Shown here piece by piece: positions 23,236 through 36,312 of a DNA stretch of 64,000 nt (positions within the stretch are counted from its first letter, which is position 1; each line of letters opens with the position of its first letter). The translations under genes and the position numbers were made by a program. A model generated the notes under the pieces. The model saw nothing but the letters and a program-made list of their open reading frames with translations, made no database searches and was not told where the DNA came from. This DNA is from Corynespora cassiicola (lineage: Eukaryota; Ascomycota; Dothideomycetes; Pleosporales; Corynesporascaceae): positions 1,798,001-1,862,000 of the forward strand of contig JAEUWY010000004.1 of the NCBI GenBank assembly GCA_022059125.1. Direction: 5' to 3'.

Positions 23236-26200
23236 CTAGTACCGAAGCTTGCCGAGGAGAGAGAAACTGTAAGCACACTCGCGCTCACTCTTCATCTGAA
23301 TCATAAAGGTCCTCGCCCTGGCCCCGGAAACACCGCCTGTGTCAGGTGCTTGTCCGAGAACACCATTGGCTCCGACGATATCCTCCCACACAGATACTGC
23401 GATACCACTCCTGGCAACGCGCTCAAAGCAGCTTTCGCTCAGAGTCACGTCGAGCAAAGTTTCTCCCTTTGATTTGCCGACTACGATGATCCTCTTTTCT
23501 TGAGAGGGGTCACGCGCGCCGGGACTGCCCTTCCCTTCCCTCATAGCCGTCTTTGGCCTCAGCGGGTCGGGCAACATGATTGTCAAACGCGCAGAGCCCA
23601 TATCGCGCCATTTGGTAAGTGACTCGCGCTCATACAGGCGGCACTTTGTATTTGTAATCCCAGCTGGTGCACCTGGAGCACGGCCGCCTTCGAGGTTGGT
23701 CGGTGTGCTTGTTCCAGAGCCTGATCGATTGGAGCCGGAATCAAAGCTATTCATGCTCTGCGACCCGAGGGTGGAGCTCCGAGCGTTGAGGCGACTGTTC
23801 TTGGCAAAGCTGAATCGGCCCAGTGCGCTGCGCAAAGCTGTATTCATTGTGCCGACTGAAGACTCGGTGGCTGCTGATATGGATGCCGCACGTGTGCTGC
23901 TCTTGCGGTAGGAGCTGCGTCGGCCAAGAGTACCGCCAAACCAACCGTTTGAGCCGTCAGTGTTGGAACGAGCCGCGTTCTGACGATCCATTGCTTCGGC
24001 CCAGGTGGATTGTCCATACGGCCCACGCGCATTCTGAAGAGCGATATAAGTGGGGTTGTTGATGCGGGACTGGTTGATCATGGCGTAGAGCTGTGCGCAC
24101 TCTGTTGGATTACGGCTCCGCAACATGATATTGTTGCCACTCTTGATGCACGATTCGGCAGTTGGAGGTGAGCGAATTGAGATATCAATGGCAGTTGATT
24201 TGCGCAGCGGCACCAGCGGAGTAAGCTCCAGGGCGACAAGCGGGGACTTTCCCTCGGGCTGTATGATTTCGTCGCCATCGGTCACGAGTGGCTTGGAATG
24301 GGTAGCTGTAATCTCAAAGACCTCAATCTTGCCTGGCGTGACGACGACACTGCACTCTTCTGGATGCAAGCTGTCCCACCGGCCTGCATCAGACCATGAG
24401 AAGATTGAAGCAATGGCTTTGGATGCCTGTGTGCTATCTTGGGGAACGGCTCTGTAAGGCGTATTGGACGCGGACTGCGATGGAGTAATGGTTCCATTGG
24501 GTAGCGTGTAGATGGATCCAGGCGGAGATACCTTAGGGGACGACTTGATTTGACCGAGTGGCATCAACGGGGTAGGTATATCGTCCTCCAACTCGTCTTC
24601 AGAAGACTCGGAGGTGAGCGAGGGATCGTCGTCAGATACTTCCTCTTCACTTTCGCTAGAAGTTTCGGTGCAAGTCGAAGGTTCGTACTCATGCTTCAAG
24701 GGTGAAGATGAGCGCCGTTTAATCTTGAAGCCCGCTAGAGTCGGTGTGAGAGTCGGTGTTTTGGATCCCTTAAGAGTAACAGGAGTTGCAGGGCTTGGGG
24801 ATCGGTGTGGAGGTACAGGCGGGGGGCTGTCATCATCCTCAAGGGAGGCTTCATCCTGCGCAGGCTCAGAACTATCTTGCACCATCTTAGGGGGTGCAGA
24901 AACTGGTGGCTCAGGCACTTCTGGGGCGTCTAGGGCGGGCTCGTCGATCGGAGTCGAAGGCTGACTGGTCTTTCGGATTTTGGGAATAGTAGGCAAGTCC
25001 ATCGTGGGCACAGAAGAAGCGCGCCGATGGGCCACAGGCCGGGGTGGAGGCGCATGAGAGTCGTCAACAGATCTGTCGCTGTCGGATTCCTCCGATTCAT
25101 CTGAGTATTCTGCTTCGGAAGTTGGCATCCATACAGAAAACCCCTTGCTTGACTGAGACACTGACGAAGGGGCGCTTGGTGGTGGCTTCGATGCACGCAG
25201 ACGCTTCGAGGATTTCCTTGGTATAGGAATATCCTCCTCCACTGGGTCATCCAGAACAATCTGCCTTGATGGTCGTGGTGCTAATGGGGAGCCCGATACG
25301 GACTTGGATAGCCTCTTTGCCTTTGTACGCCTCAGGCTGGGGGAACTGGAAGCTGACATCTGCATCGCGTCATCCAAGTTGCGTGGTGTTCGTTCATGTG
25401 AGCTATCTTCGACGCGACCGGTGGATGGCGGGGAAGACTTTCGGGTAGCATTGATTCGTAAAGGCTCGATCGGAGAAGGCGGCGAGATAGGACGATCATC
25501 CCATGTGTTCTCCACCCTCGAGCCATCACCACTGGGGGGAGTGATGGGTGATACTGTTCGGGACTTTGCACGCCTTTCTGGTGTGTCGTAGCTCCATCTC
25601 TTGGAAGTGGCCAAAGCCTGCTCTCCGATTGGAATCTCGATTTCGTGTGGACTTGGAGTACGACTCTTGTGAGGGGGTGTGGATCCAGTGGCAGCCGAAA
25701 CAAGAGAGGAAGAAGCATGGCTGCTGGATGACCGGGATAATTTCGTCGGCGCCGGGTCCCGCTTAACTTCCGAAAGTTGAGGCGGTATCGGATTAAGGCC
25801 AAGCATCTGCACCCACTCGAATCCAGCCTGTTCCTCATCTATGATCAAAGACATAACCTCACTCCACTCGCTCCTGTCGGCATTGTAACCCCGTATCATG
25901 ACAATGATTTCGCCTTTCAAATCGCCGTTGCGTGCAGAAATTTGGTTCTGCTGTATCGGCGGTAGGAGTAGCCATCGTCCAGTGGGGTCAACCTCACACA
26001 GCAAAACGTCCCCGCTCGTTCCGGCACCGGGCGGATCATCACGCAACAGAATCTCGACGCGACAGTTCAGTTCCTGGCCACTCGAATGGTACAAGTGCAT
26101 GTCGAAATGGTCTCTGGCTCGGACACAGCGTGAGGGGTCGATGCGTACTCCGGCAAGAGGCGCGAGGCTTCGAGGGTCGCGAGCACGGGTCGGATCGATG

Positions 26201-29077
26201 TTTGCAGCAGCCTCATCTTCCAGTCGAGCATGTTCGTCATTGGAGCGCTTGCGCGCGGCAGCTACCAATTCCTGGAAACAGATGGACATTTTTTCCGCTT
26301 GTGTAGATGGCTTGACATGATTGATACCCTGTGTAACTGTTAGTGTAGACATTGGAGCTAAGAGAAGACGGACTTACTTTGAGCGTCTTGGCCAGGTACT
26401 TTAGACGGACCAAAGGTCGCTTGAGCATATATGCCACATCGACTCGTTCCCCATCACTATTGACGACATAGCCCTCTGCGTTGCGCGGAAGGCCCTCATC
26501 CCATGGCGCACCATCATCTGGGCCATCGACCACTCTCGCGGGTGTGAACGGATCGTCATCGGCAGATGCCAAGCTGATGACGACGTCTTGGAAGCCCAAG
26601 CGCCATGCATTAATGTAGTCAGAGTACACGCGTTGCGCGCTTTGGCTCCAAGACAGGAAAGCGTCGGCATTATCCTTCGGAACACGTCTGTGCAACGTTT
26701 TTAAGCGCTCAAGAGCGACGCCCATGTCGACGATCGGCTTGGTCACATTACTCGGATCTGTTGAAGACGAACGACTGAATAGGCTGGCAGCAAGTGCAGA
26801 GTCGGTCTTGGAGAGAACGCAGCTGAGCAAGACTGGAATGACACCGTCCACCAAGGTGCGAAGCTCACGCATGTACTTGAGTTCATCCGATGCGAGCTCG
26901 CTCATGATGTCGACGATTGTGGCAGTGGCCAAGCGACTCCTGTTTGTGCGGATGCTTCGAGCAGAGACGATACTTCGCGAGCCTGTTTTTGGCATGGACA
27001 ACACCGAGATCAGGTCTGCATGGCTTGCAAGTCTACGCTTGGTACTCCTGCGGCTTACAATGGTAGACGTCTCCAAGACGGTTGACGTCTCTGCATTTAG
27101 TTGAGATCCAACGTCGGAAGCTGGGACGTCTTCAGTGACCTTGCTCAGCCTCGTGGCAGTGTCAATCTTGTCCGAGCCAACAGCATCCGACGGCGAGATT
27201 GGCTGGTTCTTAGTAGCGAAAGTTTCGACAGAAGCAATGGTCGAAAGTCTCTTTCCCGTGGATGGGAATGCTCTGCGTAGAACCAGATTCTCTGGGAGCG
27301 GCTTGAGGGATATCTTGTCGGCGTCGAGAGCAGTGGAGTCTACAGAGGAGGAAGGTGCAGACGATGCGCCATCATCATCGTTCGTTGTGGACAGACGAAG
27401 AGGGGAAGACATGGAACGCTCTTTGGTTGGTGAGGATTGGGCACGTTTCGCACCACGGCGCTTGAGGGTGGGGCTAGGCGTTATTCGAAGTTCCTTTTCA
27501 GCTGCAGGAGGATCGACAGGATCGGTGGATACAGTACTCGATGGTTTGTCGTCCACGTCTTGCGTGTCGACCTTGAGAGCTGGACTTGGTCTTCGCTTCT
27601 TACGTTTACTGCTGCTTGTGCGCACTGTAGCTTCTTCTGCTGGCGTATCCTTGGTATCTGTGGATGCCGTGACCTCGGATTTCTCTGGGGCACCTGACAA
27701 CTCCAACGTCGATATTGATTCTTTTGATTTTCTTCTGCGATGGGAATCGGTGTCGACGAAAGGATCAGTAGTGGTTTGTAGCCATGCCTCGAGCCGACTA
27801 CCGAAAACCTTGGATGGAGACTTTGAGGTCGGATTCTCAATTGGCTTTGCTGTACCCTCGTGGTCTTCATCCTTGCGAGGCGACTTCCGACGAGAGCGTC
27901 GGCCTTCAATGGCTACAAGTTCCTTTAGAGTAGTATCTGCTGACACGTCACTATGAGGGCGTCTGCGCCGCCGACGTCGCCGCTCGCGAAGCTCGTCATC
28001 TCGCGACGAGGCTCTCGAGCGAGCGTACTCGACTGTAATCACATTGGCTGGATCTTCACTCAACGAAGTCTCCGATCTGCGAGCTGGTCTAATTTTAACA
28101 GGTGTGACATCCTCGTTCGAGAACGAGCCTCTCGGAGACGTCGTCTTCGCACGCCGCCGTCGACGCACCCTGACTAGCTCTGTCTTGTCCGCAGAAGATG
28201 GGCGTGAAGAAGGTGGCGGTGGTGATGATTGTTTGACAGGTTCCTCGCTCTTTGGTTCTGCAATACTGCTTGGATCCTCTGTAGACTTTGGCTCCTCCGC
28301 ACTGCCAGCAGCACTGCTAGTCGGCCCCTCCTCGTTCCCCGAACTTGCCGGTTGAGACGGCCTCCGCTGTCTCGGACTCCGCTGCTTTTGTCCCGTGCTC
28401 TTTGATGTAAATATGATCATCTCCCGCTTCGGTGGCGGCGTCGTGGGCTTGCTCTCAGATGTGTCGACGGGCCGCGGCTTGGGGCGCACCCAGGCGGTGG
28501 GGAGCGGCTTTGGCGAAGGGCGAGTGGTTGCATCTTTGGGCGGAGACTTCTTGTTGCGCCAATGCGAGTCACTGACGACGCGCTTCTTGGGGGCGGTAGC
28601 AATTTGTACGTCCTCATCCAGCTCGTTGCGAACGGGCGCTTTTTTTGCGCTCTTGGGCGTCACCGGGGCGCTGTCTATCGACTTTGTGGGCACATGCGAG
28701 GGTCGCAGGTCTGGCTTCTCATCCAGCGGCTTCGTCTTGGGCGTGGACGGCAGCTTGGGCGAGGACACGGCTGGGAGGGATGCTGGGGCTGGGGCTGGTG
28801 CTGGTGCTGGGGCTGACACTGCAGCAGGCTTTTGGTCGCCGTCCGACACGGATTCCACAGCGTTCTCTGCGCCAGCGTCGTCGAGCTGGACTTCGGCCTG
28901 CCACTTTCGGATCTTGTCGCGCACATTGGCGGGCTTGTTGATGCCAATGGCCTTGCCAAAGTCGGCGCCCTTCATGGGTGCTTGCTTGTCGGGACCAGCC
29001 TTGGGCTTCAAGGGCGTCGCATCCTTTTTCTGGCGCGCCGAACCACGCGGTCTCTCGGGCGAGGGCGAGGCGGGCAT
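23236..29077 (-). CDS. Large DH-domain Rho guanine nucleotide exchange factor
   Basis: Two exons, minus strand: 29077-26378 and 26328-23236, giving 1930 residues. Residues 1-690 are basic, Ser/Pro-rich and probably disordered, with an alternating Pro-Ala run near residue 100. The Dbl-homology domain spans roughly 695-960. It starts IVDIMSELASDELKYMRELR, passes LERLKTLHRRVPKDNADAFL and YSDYINAW, and continues across the intron at LKYLAKTLK|GINHVKPSTQAEKM. Downstream there is a PH-like or adaptor segment (VRIDPSRCVRARDHFDMHL, VLLCEVDPTGRWLLLPP), a long Ser/Pro/acidic linker and a final folded region of about 400 residues ending RECAYSFSLLGKLRY. Such proteins load Rho/Cdc42 GTPases with GTP at growth sites or septa. 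Domain order resembles Bud3-type Rho4 GEFs, but the DH domain is much further in. The two ORFs overlap in the window and are one gene. Confidence 0.82.
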
Positions 29078-30405
29078 CAGGACTGCGGGGGCATTGGGGG
29101 TCAGCGGCGGGCGTGGTGCGGTGGAGTGAAGGGGAGCGTGTGTGTTGTTTGGCGGAGTCGAGGCCGGGCGAATCCCAGGTAAACAGAGACGGAGGGGAGC
29201 TTACCCTGCCCGCACCTCCGAGGACAAGGCCCAGCGGGGTGCGATAAGATGCGGGCGGATTCGGCGCGGGCGAGCAGCAGCGGCAGCAGCAGCAGAAGCA
29301 GGCGTTTGCATCTGCGCGCGCAGGACTGCAGGCCAGCAGAGGTGTGTAGCGGTGTGTGTGGTGGAGTGTCTGGTCCGACGTCGAGGGCAGCGGGTCCACA
29401 GCGTGCTGTGTGTCTGGCAGCTCTCCCGAAAACAAGCTTGGGGGCCGCGATCCCTGTCGCCCTGGCCGGCTTGTTCGACTTTTATCGCAGAAACGGGCCT
29501 GTTTGCTGGGCGGCTTGGTGCAGACGGCCGTCTCTTCATACTGTCGCCAGCTGCCTGGCCGTCCGTCTGCCGCTCCAGCGCACCACGCGCCGGCTCCCAA
29601 TGGCTGCCAATCCCACGAAGCTCCCGGCAGGGCTGCTTGCCAGCCTCTTGTTTTATGCCCGCGGCCTGCTGCATCAGCCCGCTGATCCCGCCGCGCCCCC
29701 GATGCCCGGCCCTTGCGGCCCTCGATCATCGCTCAGATGCCGGCCGTGTGCCCCTCTGATTGGCCCGCCGCCATCTAAAAAACAGGGAGGCTGAACGGCG
29801 TTGGACGGTGCTGGACGGTGCTGAACGGCTCCCAGGGACTGCCATGAGCTCAACAGCAGCAGTCCTGCCATCGATCTCCGCCGCCTGGGACTCCGCTGCT
29901 CTTTGCACCCTTCGCCGCGCATTCCAGACGCGTTGCGCTCCCTCAACTGTCACCGCTGGCACCGCCTGTCAACCAGCCACGCCCGCCGCCGCCGTCCATG
30001 CCGCGTCCATGCCCTTCCCTTCTCTCCCCGCACGCTCCTCCCACGGTCCCGAACTCTGCTTCCGTGTGCCTTGCCCTGTAGCACGTTTCCCTGTTCCTCG
30101 CCCGAGTCGGTCCGGATGCATCCAAGTATTGTCTGCCCACCCGGAGATAGCCATTTGCCTACTGCCTTCACCGCACCACCGCACCTGGGAGAGAAGGGCA
30201 AGGGGAAAAAAAAAGGTAGCACGCAAGCAGAAGGCACTGCCTCGGCCGCCGTCTCTGCTGACGATAGGCTTGATATTAACATATTAGATCATGCCGCATG
30301 CTATGCGACTGCGCTTCTATGACGGGGGTATCAGCTCTAATGGTCCTGGCCCTCCTCTTACCCCAACCCGCCCTGGCCCACGCCAGTTCTCGGCGAGAAT
30401 GCCCT
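29078..30405. other. GC-rich upstream region of the Rho GEF gene
   Basis: Leader and promoter of the GEF (minus strand) and 3' flank of the EBP gene. GC-rich with AGC/CAG tracts near 29270-29300. Open frames of 150-200 residues here are low-complexity and overlap on both strands. None is supported. Confidence 0.55.
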
Positions 30406-31316
30406 TCACTGCCTCTTCTTCGCGCTGCCGTTCGCGCTGCCGTTCGCGCTGCCGTTCGCACCGCCTGCCTTCAGCCTACGGTCCATCTTGTCCAACGCGT
30501 CAAACGCCCTCCAGCACGCGCCCACACTAGAGCAAAGCAGGAACAGAGGGATCACAATCCAGAAGCTGTTCATAAACACAAAATAGCCCCAGAAAATGGC
30601 TGGCTCTGGCCTCGAATACGACACATCGAGAATCCAGTGGTCGAACAGGCTCGTTGCGTAGTATAGAACGTCGCCGTACAGCTGGCCGAGCGAGACGATG
30701 ATCTGGAGAGGGTATCGCAGAGGGTGGTCGGTAGCGATGTATGCTGCGGTGAGGAAGGACAGAGGGCCCCAGAAGATCTGTGGCGCATTAGCATCCTCTT
30801 GCCATGTCCGGTCGCAAAAACAAAAAAACATACCGCGGTGATGCTCTCCATGCAAAGCACAAATGCATTCTGGGTCAGGTAGCGCGAGTCTGAGAGCGAG
30901 TACTCCTTCCACAGCTGGCCGAAGAGATCCTGCATGCGACCCATGTGCCTGAAATTGTACGCAAAATATCCCTCGAAGAACAGGTGGATGCAGCCGCCTT
31001 AGTTGCACGTTAGCCTGCATCTTTGCCTTTGCAAAGACTACTCACACAGCACGAACCACAGCACCGTGATCAGGTCAGATGCGGACACGTCGGGCCGCAG
31101 CTTCTTGACCATCAAGTACGTGATGCTGAAAATGACGGCGCATCCAGCAGCGAACATGCTGCACAGCTCCAGCGTGTTCCACTCATTGGCAAGGTATCCC
31201 ACGATTTCGGCGTCAATTGGATAGTACGGGTGGACCGGAGGCACGGGGGTGTTGGTGACGTTCATGGCGGCGGGCTCGGCGAAGGCTTCCTGCACGCGTT
31301 TGAGGAAGAACGCCAT
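30406..31316 (-). CDS. EBP-family (EXPERA) sterol delta8-delta7 isomerase-like protein
   Basis: Three exons, minus strand: 31316-31046, 30997-30834, 30777-30406, giving 268 residues. Multi-pass membrane protein of the emopamil-binding family. The signature residues are present: GCIHLFFEGYF (His95, Glu99) and CMESITAIFWGP (Glu141), corresponding to the catalytic His/Glu set of EBP. Further membrane spans include LSFLTAAYIATDH and the FWGYFVFMNSFWIVIPLFLL stretch. The C-terminus carries three NGSA repeats and ends KKRQ, which fits a KKxx ER-retrieval signal and the ER location of sterol enzymes. Fungi normally use the unrelated Erg2 for this step, so the substrate here may be a different sterol. 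ATG 31316 gives the expected N-terminal length. Confidence 0.85.
30424..30460 (-). repeat. 12-base coding repeat (NGSA)3
   Basis: Three tandem copies of a 12-base unit inside the last exon of the EBP-family gene, encoding NGSA repeats next to the C-terminus. Confidence 0.8.
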
Positions 31317-32061
31317 GTTGGATAGACTTTTTGGTGTCGGGGTGGAAAAGGGGACGAACGCGCTTAGCGTGATTTGTCCACCTGGGCGTCTGCTGGGCAA
31401 TCTCCCAATCACATGATCATCCAGCACATGCCCAGGTATCCTAGACGCTACCTAGGTAACCATGTCTAGGGTCACGAGCAACATGCTGCACGACATACAT
31501 GTTTGTATCCCACCCTTGCTCTAATACGGGTAAAATGAATGGTCGCTTCTTGAAAGCACCATGTCCCTTTCTCTCAGGCTGCAAGGTTCCAATCCGTGAA
31601 GGAACAAGTCCCATAGAAAAAAATATTGCACAAACATCAAATATGCAGACTGGGCGTATGCCAACACGTCAATATAGGAAGAAACACAAAATGTCGTTCA
31701 TCATCGCTTGGAGCCCAAGCTCTACGTAGGCAACGCACAAGAAAGCTCCCGAGGTCCAAGTCAGAGGAGCAGGACGGCACGTGATTTCAACATGCATCCT
31801 ATGCGCGGTAGATTCACGTAGAGTACAGAGTTTCCCTACTCAACAATGTATAGCTCCATCATCGGCTTTTGGCTGGTGCGGTCTGCCGCATCCGTTTCGG
31901 CATCTCATGGCTACCACCTGATCGACGTCACCGGGCCGGAACCAATCACCCAGTCTCAAATGAGTCAAGTGTGGCTTAGTTAGCGCCTCCTCTTTTTGTC
32001 ACCGTCTAATGCTCCTCCAAACGTCAAAACCAAGTCAATATTCAAGACGACAAGCTTCTGT
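31317..32061. promoter_or_regulatory. Divergent intergenic region, EBP gene / Zn2Cys6 factor
   Basis: 745 bases between opposite starts. Contains a gctacctaggtaacc motif (31448-31462). No gene seen. Confidence 0.5.
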
Positions 32062-33363
32062 ATGGCCATGGCCATGGACAAACTAAAAACCCGTAAGCCT
32101 CACAGAAAGTCCCGCAACGGATGCCTTCCATGTAAGGCTAGGCACGTCAAAGTAAGCTCCTTTTTCACCGTTCATCTATCTTCCTTACCTCGAATGCGCC
32201 AGCTGTAGCTAGTTCTCGCTATGGCGAGCAAAATTAAACCTATATCCAGCTGACTGAGGCTTGAGTGCGACGAACAAAAGCCCGACTGTGTAAACTGCGA
32301 CAAGTATGGTTCCAAGTGTGAATATCCGCCACCTAAGAAAAGACGAGACCTCTCAAACGACGCCGCTTCTCCACATCCTGTGGCATCGACCCCATCTTCG
32401 ACTGATGCTACTCAAACGGCAAACCCGGCCCTCATTGCCACATCATCTCCCGCGGTGCCGCCAATACCAAACATTCAGCAGCTCCGCTTGATACATCATT
32501 TCACCACGGTTACTGCGCTCACCCTCGCCGTTGAGCCAGGTGCCGAAGAGGTCTACTCCATCAATCTGGTCAAAACCGCATTTGATTTTCCATTCCTCCT
32601 AAATTCTTTACTGGCCCTAGCCGCAATGCATCTAAGCCGCTTGGATCAATCTTCAAGGTCAGATTATCTGCACCAAGCAGAGCAGTATCATGATCTTGCC
32701 CTTTCCCAGTTTCAAATACAGATTTCCGATATCGACGAGGGGAACTTCCGGGCTGTGCTCTTCTTTGCCTTTACTCTTTTCCCCTACTTCTGCGCACTTC
32801 CTGTGGGCAGCGACAACGGATTTGAGCATGTGTTCGATAGTATCCTTTCGAACATGCTCCTGACGAGAAGAGTACGGCCAATGGTGACGGGAATATACCA
32901 TGACATGGTCAATTCAGACCTGGGGAGGGCCATACCAAAAGACACAAGAAGTGTCCGCTGGGAAGACGCCGAAGTGCCAGGAAATTCCACTCTCGGCTCT
33001 CTGCGCAAGTTTTCAGAAGTCTCCCATCATCTCTATCCTGCTGAAATAGTAGAGGCCTACACGGCGGCAATAGGGAAGCTTGAGGTTCTCTTCGCAGCAA
33101 TTTCCAGATTGCCAACCCCCCCTTCAGATGCTCTGTTGAAGTTGTGGATCCATTTTGTCAGCGACAAATTCATGGAGCTACTCGTTGACCGGCAACCTGG
33201 CGCATTGGTCATATTTGCGCACTATGCCGTTCTTCTGTCCAAGGGGCAGCACTATTGGTTTCTGAAGGGCGTTTCCGAACAGATGCTTGATGTTATCGAG
33301 GCCCTGGTTCCGACTGAATGGACAACCTGGCTAGAGTGGCCCAAACAGCAGATACGAGGTTGA
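32062..33363 (+). CDS. Zn2Cys6 transcription factor, UPC2-like layout
   Basis: Two exons: 32062-32151 and 32266-33363, giving 395 residues. The intron splits the zinc cluster, a frequent position in this family. The joined motif reads CLPCKARHVKC then DEQKPDCVNCDKYGSKC, a Cx2Cx6Cx6Cx2Cx6C binuclear cluster at residues 21-48, preceded by a basic stretch (TRKPHRKSRNG). A PPPKKRR nuclear signal and Ser/Pro linker follow. The regulatory part starts near IQQLRLIHHFTTVTALTLAV, an arrangement typical of the short C6 factors annotated as sterol uptake control protein-like. The protein is shorter than most full C6 regulators. Targets are unknown. The nearest divergent neighbour is a sterol-isomerase-like gene, which is suggestive only. 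Three nearby in-frame ATGs (32062, 32068, 32074) make the exact start uncertain. Confidence 0.85.
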
Positions 33364-34295
33364 TCAAGGTGGCAGACGCAACAAGATCAAAGTACATGCA
33401 CTTAGTTACTCTTGACTAGCTTCGCAACTGGCACCTAATGTTGATGCTCGAGAATGCCGACGGGGCAAAGTGCTCATGGTATTGCGAGAACAAAGGATGG
33501 GCCAGTGCGGACATGGCTGCAACTAGACGAAAGCGGGAATGCTTGCGAACGGCACTCCTGTGAGTTTCAACGCATAGCGCACGACAAGGCTGACTTACGA
33601 AGACAGGCTACTTCATATAGATAAGGCAGTGAGACCCAGGCCCCATTGGATGGAGCTCCCATACAGTATCGGATATCTACATGAACAGAGGGTGGGAACG
33701 AAGTATATATAACCCCAACTTCAAGTTGATATCCGTGGAATCGGCCGCGTATTAAGCTATGCGGTCGATTCCGGCAGCTCATTGTCCTCTCCACGATTTT
33801 CACGACAAGAAGCCTAAGCGTTTAAACGAGGCACCTTTTCACTTTCAAACAACCTTTTCCTGGATCGTAATTGGCACACTGGCACTGAAGCTAGTATAAG
33901 CTTTTGTTGGTCCGTGCATACGCGTACTCGCTAGCTCTATACGACAGCATTTTACGACTGTGTACGCGGGTTTCCTATCACTTTGTTCAGTCTTACCGGA
34001 CTAGACGTTTTCTTTGCATTAAAGCGGCCGATTCGTATTTATGGGTACGAGGACATACGCGTTTAAGATGCAAGCCGGACTTCGATACCATTCCTCAGCT
34101 AGATATAAAGACCTAGGCCTGACAGTTCTAACAATCGATACCTCACCCTGAACGTGCTAGCTGACCAGTCTTCATACTGGACTGGGTCATTTTTTCTTTC
34201 ATTTCTCGTGTTTCTTCACTAGAATCAAGTCGCGTTTTTGACCTATTTATCGCACACCTTTGTTTCGAATACTATTTCCCAGCCCATTCCTCACA
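33364..34295. other. Intergenic region, no gene seen
   Basis: Between two plus-strand genes. AT-rich, with many TA/CG steps around 33880-34120. Short frames only. Confidence 0.55.
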
Positions 34296-35215
34296 ATGGC
34301 TGACAACGGAAAAATCGAATACCAGCTCTGGCACTACAGGCCATCTATCGCTGGCGGCGTCATTGCATGCCTTGTATTTGCAGTACTTACAGCTGCCCAT
34401 ATTTGGCGATTATTCAAGAACCGGACATGGTTTTGCATCCCGTTCGTTATCGGAGCTTGTACGTTTTTTCTAAGGGAATAACTGGCCCCTTGTAGACTCA
34501 CAATATTGCAGTATTCGAAACCATCGGTTATGGAGCCCGTGCTGCAGCCCATAATGACATGGAGAGCAAGATGCCGTACATCATTCAATCGGTGCTCATC
34601 CTGCTCGCCCCTATCCTTTTCGCCGCTTCGGTCTACATGATCCTCGGCCGTCTCATGTTGCGTACGGGTTCAACCGATCTTTCCCTGATACGCGCCAAAT
34701 GGGTCACAAAGATATTCGTGACGGGAGATGTTCTGTGCTTTTTTATCCAATCTGGAGGTGCTGGTATGCTAGTCAAGGCCAAAGACAAAGATGCTGTCAA
34801 GCGTGGCGAAAACATCATTCTCGGCGGCCTGATCCTGCAGATTCTAGTCTTTGGGTTCTTCGTCATAGTGTCTGGCGTCTGGCATCGAAGGCTGGAGAAC
34901 CGCATCACTGCAGCCTCACTGGAAATTCCCTGGCAGAAGTACATCCGTTATCTCTACGGTGCTAGTGCATTGATTACTATCCGTAACATGTGTCGCGTGG
35001 TCGAGTATGCTTTAGGACGGGTAAGTTTGTTTGCGCCCACCATCCAGTCCAAACCCTATCTGACATGAATGTAGGACGGATATCTCCTACAAAACGAATG
35101 GTGCCTATACGTCTACGACTGTCTGCCCATGATTCTGACACTCGCCATCTGTATCACTTGGTACAACCCAAACATCAAGCCCGGCCGGAAGACCGACATC
35201 GAGATGCGGCACTAG
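34296..35215 (+). CDS. RTA1-like seven-transmembrane protein
   Basis: Three exons: 34296-34458, 34512-35020, 35075-35215, giving 270 residues, the usual size of fungal RTA1 proteins. The signature is visible across the membrane segments: YRPSIAGGVIACLVFAVLTA, then FETIGYGARAA, QSVLILLAPILFAASVYMIL, the TKIFVTGDVLCFFIQSGGAG block, and near the end LITIRNMCRVVEYALGRDGY plus NEWCLYVYDCLPM. RTA1 proteins include the 7-aminocholesterol resistance protein Rta1 and the lipid-translocation protein Rsb1. Many are induced by lipid or drug stress at the plasma membrane. The substrate here cannot be told. Introns split codons in phase 1 and 0 and restore the family sequence exactly. Confidence 0.93.
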
Positions 35216-36312
35216 GATGAGGAGTTGCCGACAGTGCAGGCCGATCATAATAGGCGGCGAAGCGACACTGTCGAGCTGTATTTGGAGTGGAGGGGTAGCA
35301 AGTGGGGAAACACGAACCCAGGCGCTAGCCCACATAATATCGAGCTTTCCGAACTGCCGTGACGGAAAAAAGCGGGACGTCGAATCCTAGGCTCGAGAAA
35401 CGCGCATTATAACCTTACGTCATTCATGACGCATCTCCAGGGTATTGATGGAAGCTCAATTTATCGAAAAGGTTCAAGATACCCGGCGAGCAGGAATTTC
35501 TGGTCCCCAAAACTTTACAACCCACATTAACTCATAGATTAGTTGCATTTTCCTTTTGTCTTAGCATTTTCCTGCTGTCAATACCAAGTCTACGCAGTAT
35601 TCTCAGTATTCGAGAAATACATCATTGAGCACTATTCCAAGACTAGAACTAAAACACTTGAGTCATCCCGGATAATCTCTAGATCCATGCTATTCCGGAG
35701 AGCGGGGAGATGGGGCCGCATCTCCCAGTGCGGTGATGCGCGGGGTCTCCATCGATGCAGAACCAAGGCGCTGATCCCCCATATACCCCCACCCTGCCTC
35801 ATCCCAATTCCTCAAACGGCCCCACTTGGCCGTGAGAAACCCATGAATACTAGAAGTGGCATCGATCGTTTATTGCTAAGAAACATGCATTGTGTGTTGG
35901 ACAGACACCACGCATGGTCAAGGGTGTCTCGTGGTGCACAACGTCTGAAGTCATTGGGCTTTGTAATACAATTACTTCATTCTGGATCCATATATCGTAC
36001 GATTGGTTACTGAGTCTGTTTAATGACCGGTGATAGGTCCATTACCCGACGATTCTAGGTCTCCCATTCAACTGAGCTCAGAACCCTGCTAGTTTGTTTC
36101 GATTTGGTGATGAGAAGATGATTTGAACAGAGTTCGGGGAGCTAGATACAGTTTGAGTATTATCAGAAGTCAAAAAGTATGGAGGGTATTAATTTAGTCT
36201 CCCAAAGGCGGCTGCTACGTAGGTATCTCTTCTAGCGCTTCTAGTAATGTGGCTAAAATCTATAAACAACCCGGACAGCGCCTACTTATACTAGCAAACT
36301 TCTGCCCACCAT
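35216..36312. other. AT-rich intergenic region
   Basis: No gene supported. Frames are short and without recognisable content. A ctacgtaggtat motif lies near 36210. Confidence 0.55.

Noticed and set aside
27135..28941. Long plus-strand ORFs inside the Rho GEF gene
   Set aside because: Shadow frames opposite a Ser/Arg-rich coding exon.
29142..29794. ORFs of 180-205 residues upstream of the Rho GEF
   Set aside because: Several frames are open at once because of high GC. Composition is Arg/Ala/Pro-rich without motifs.
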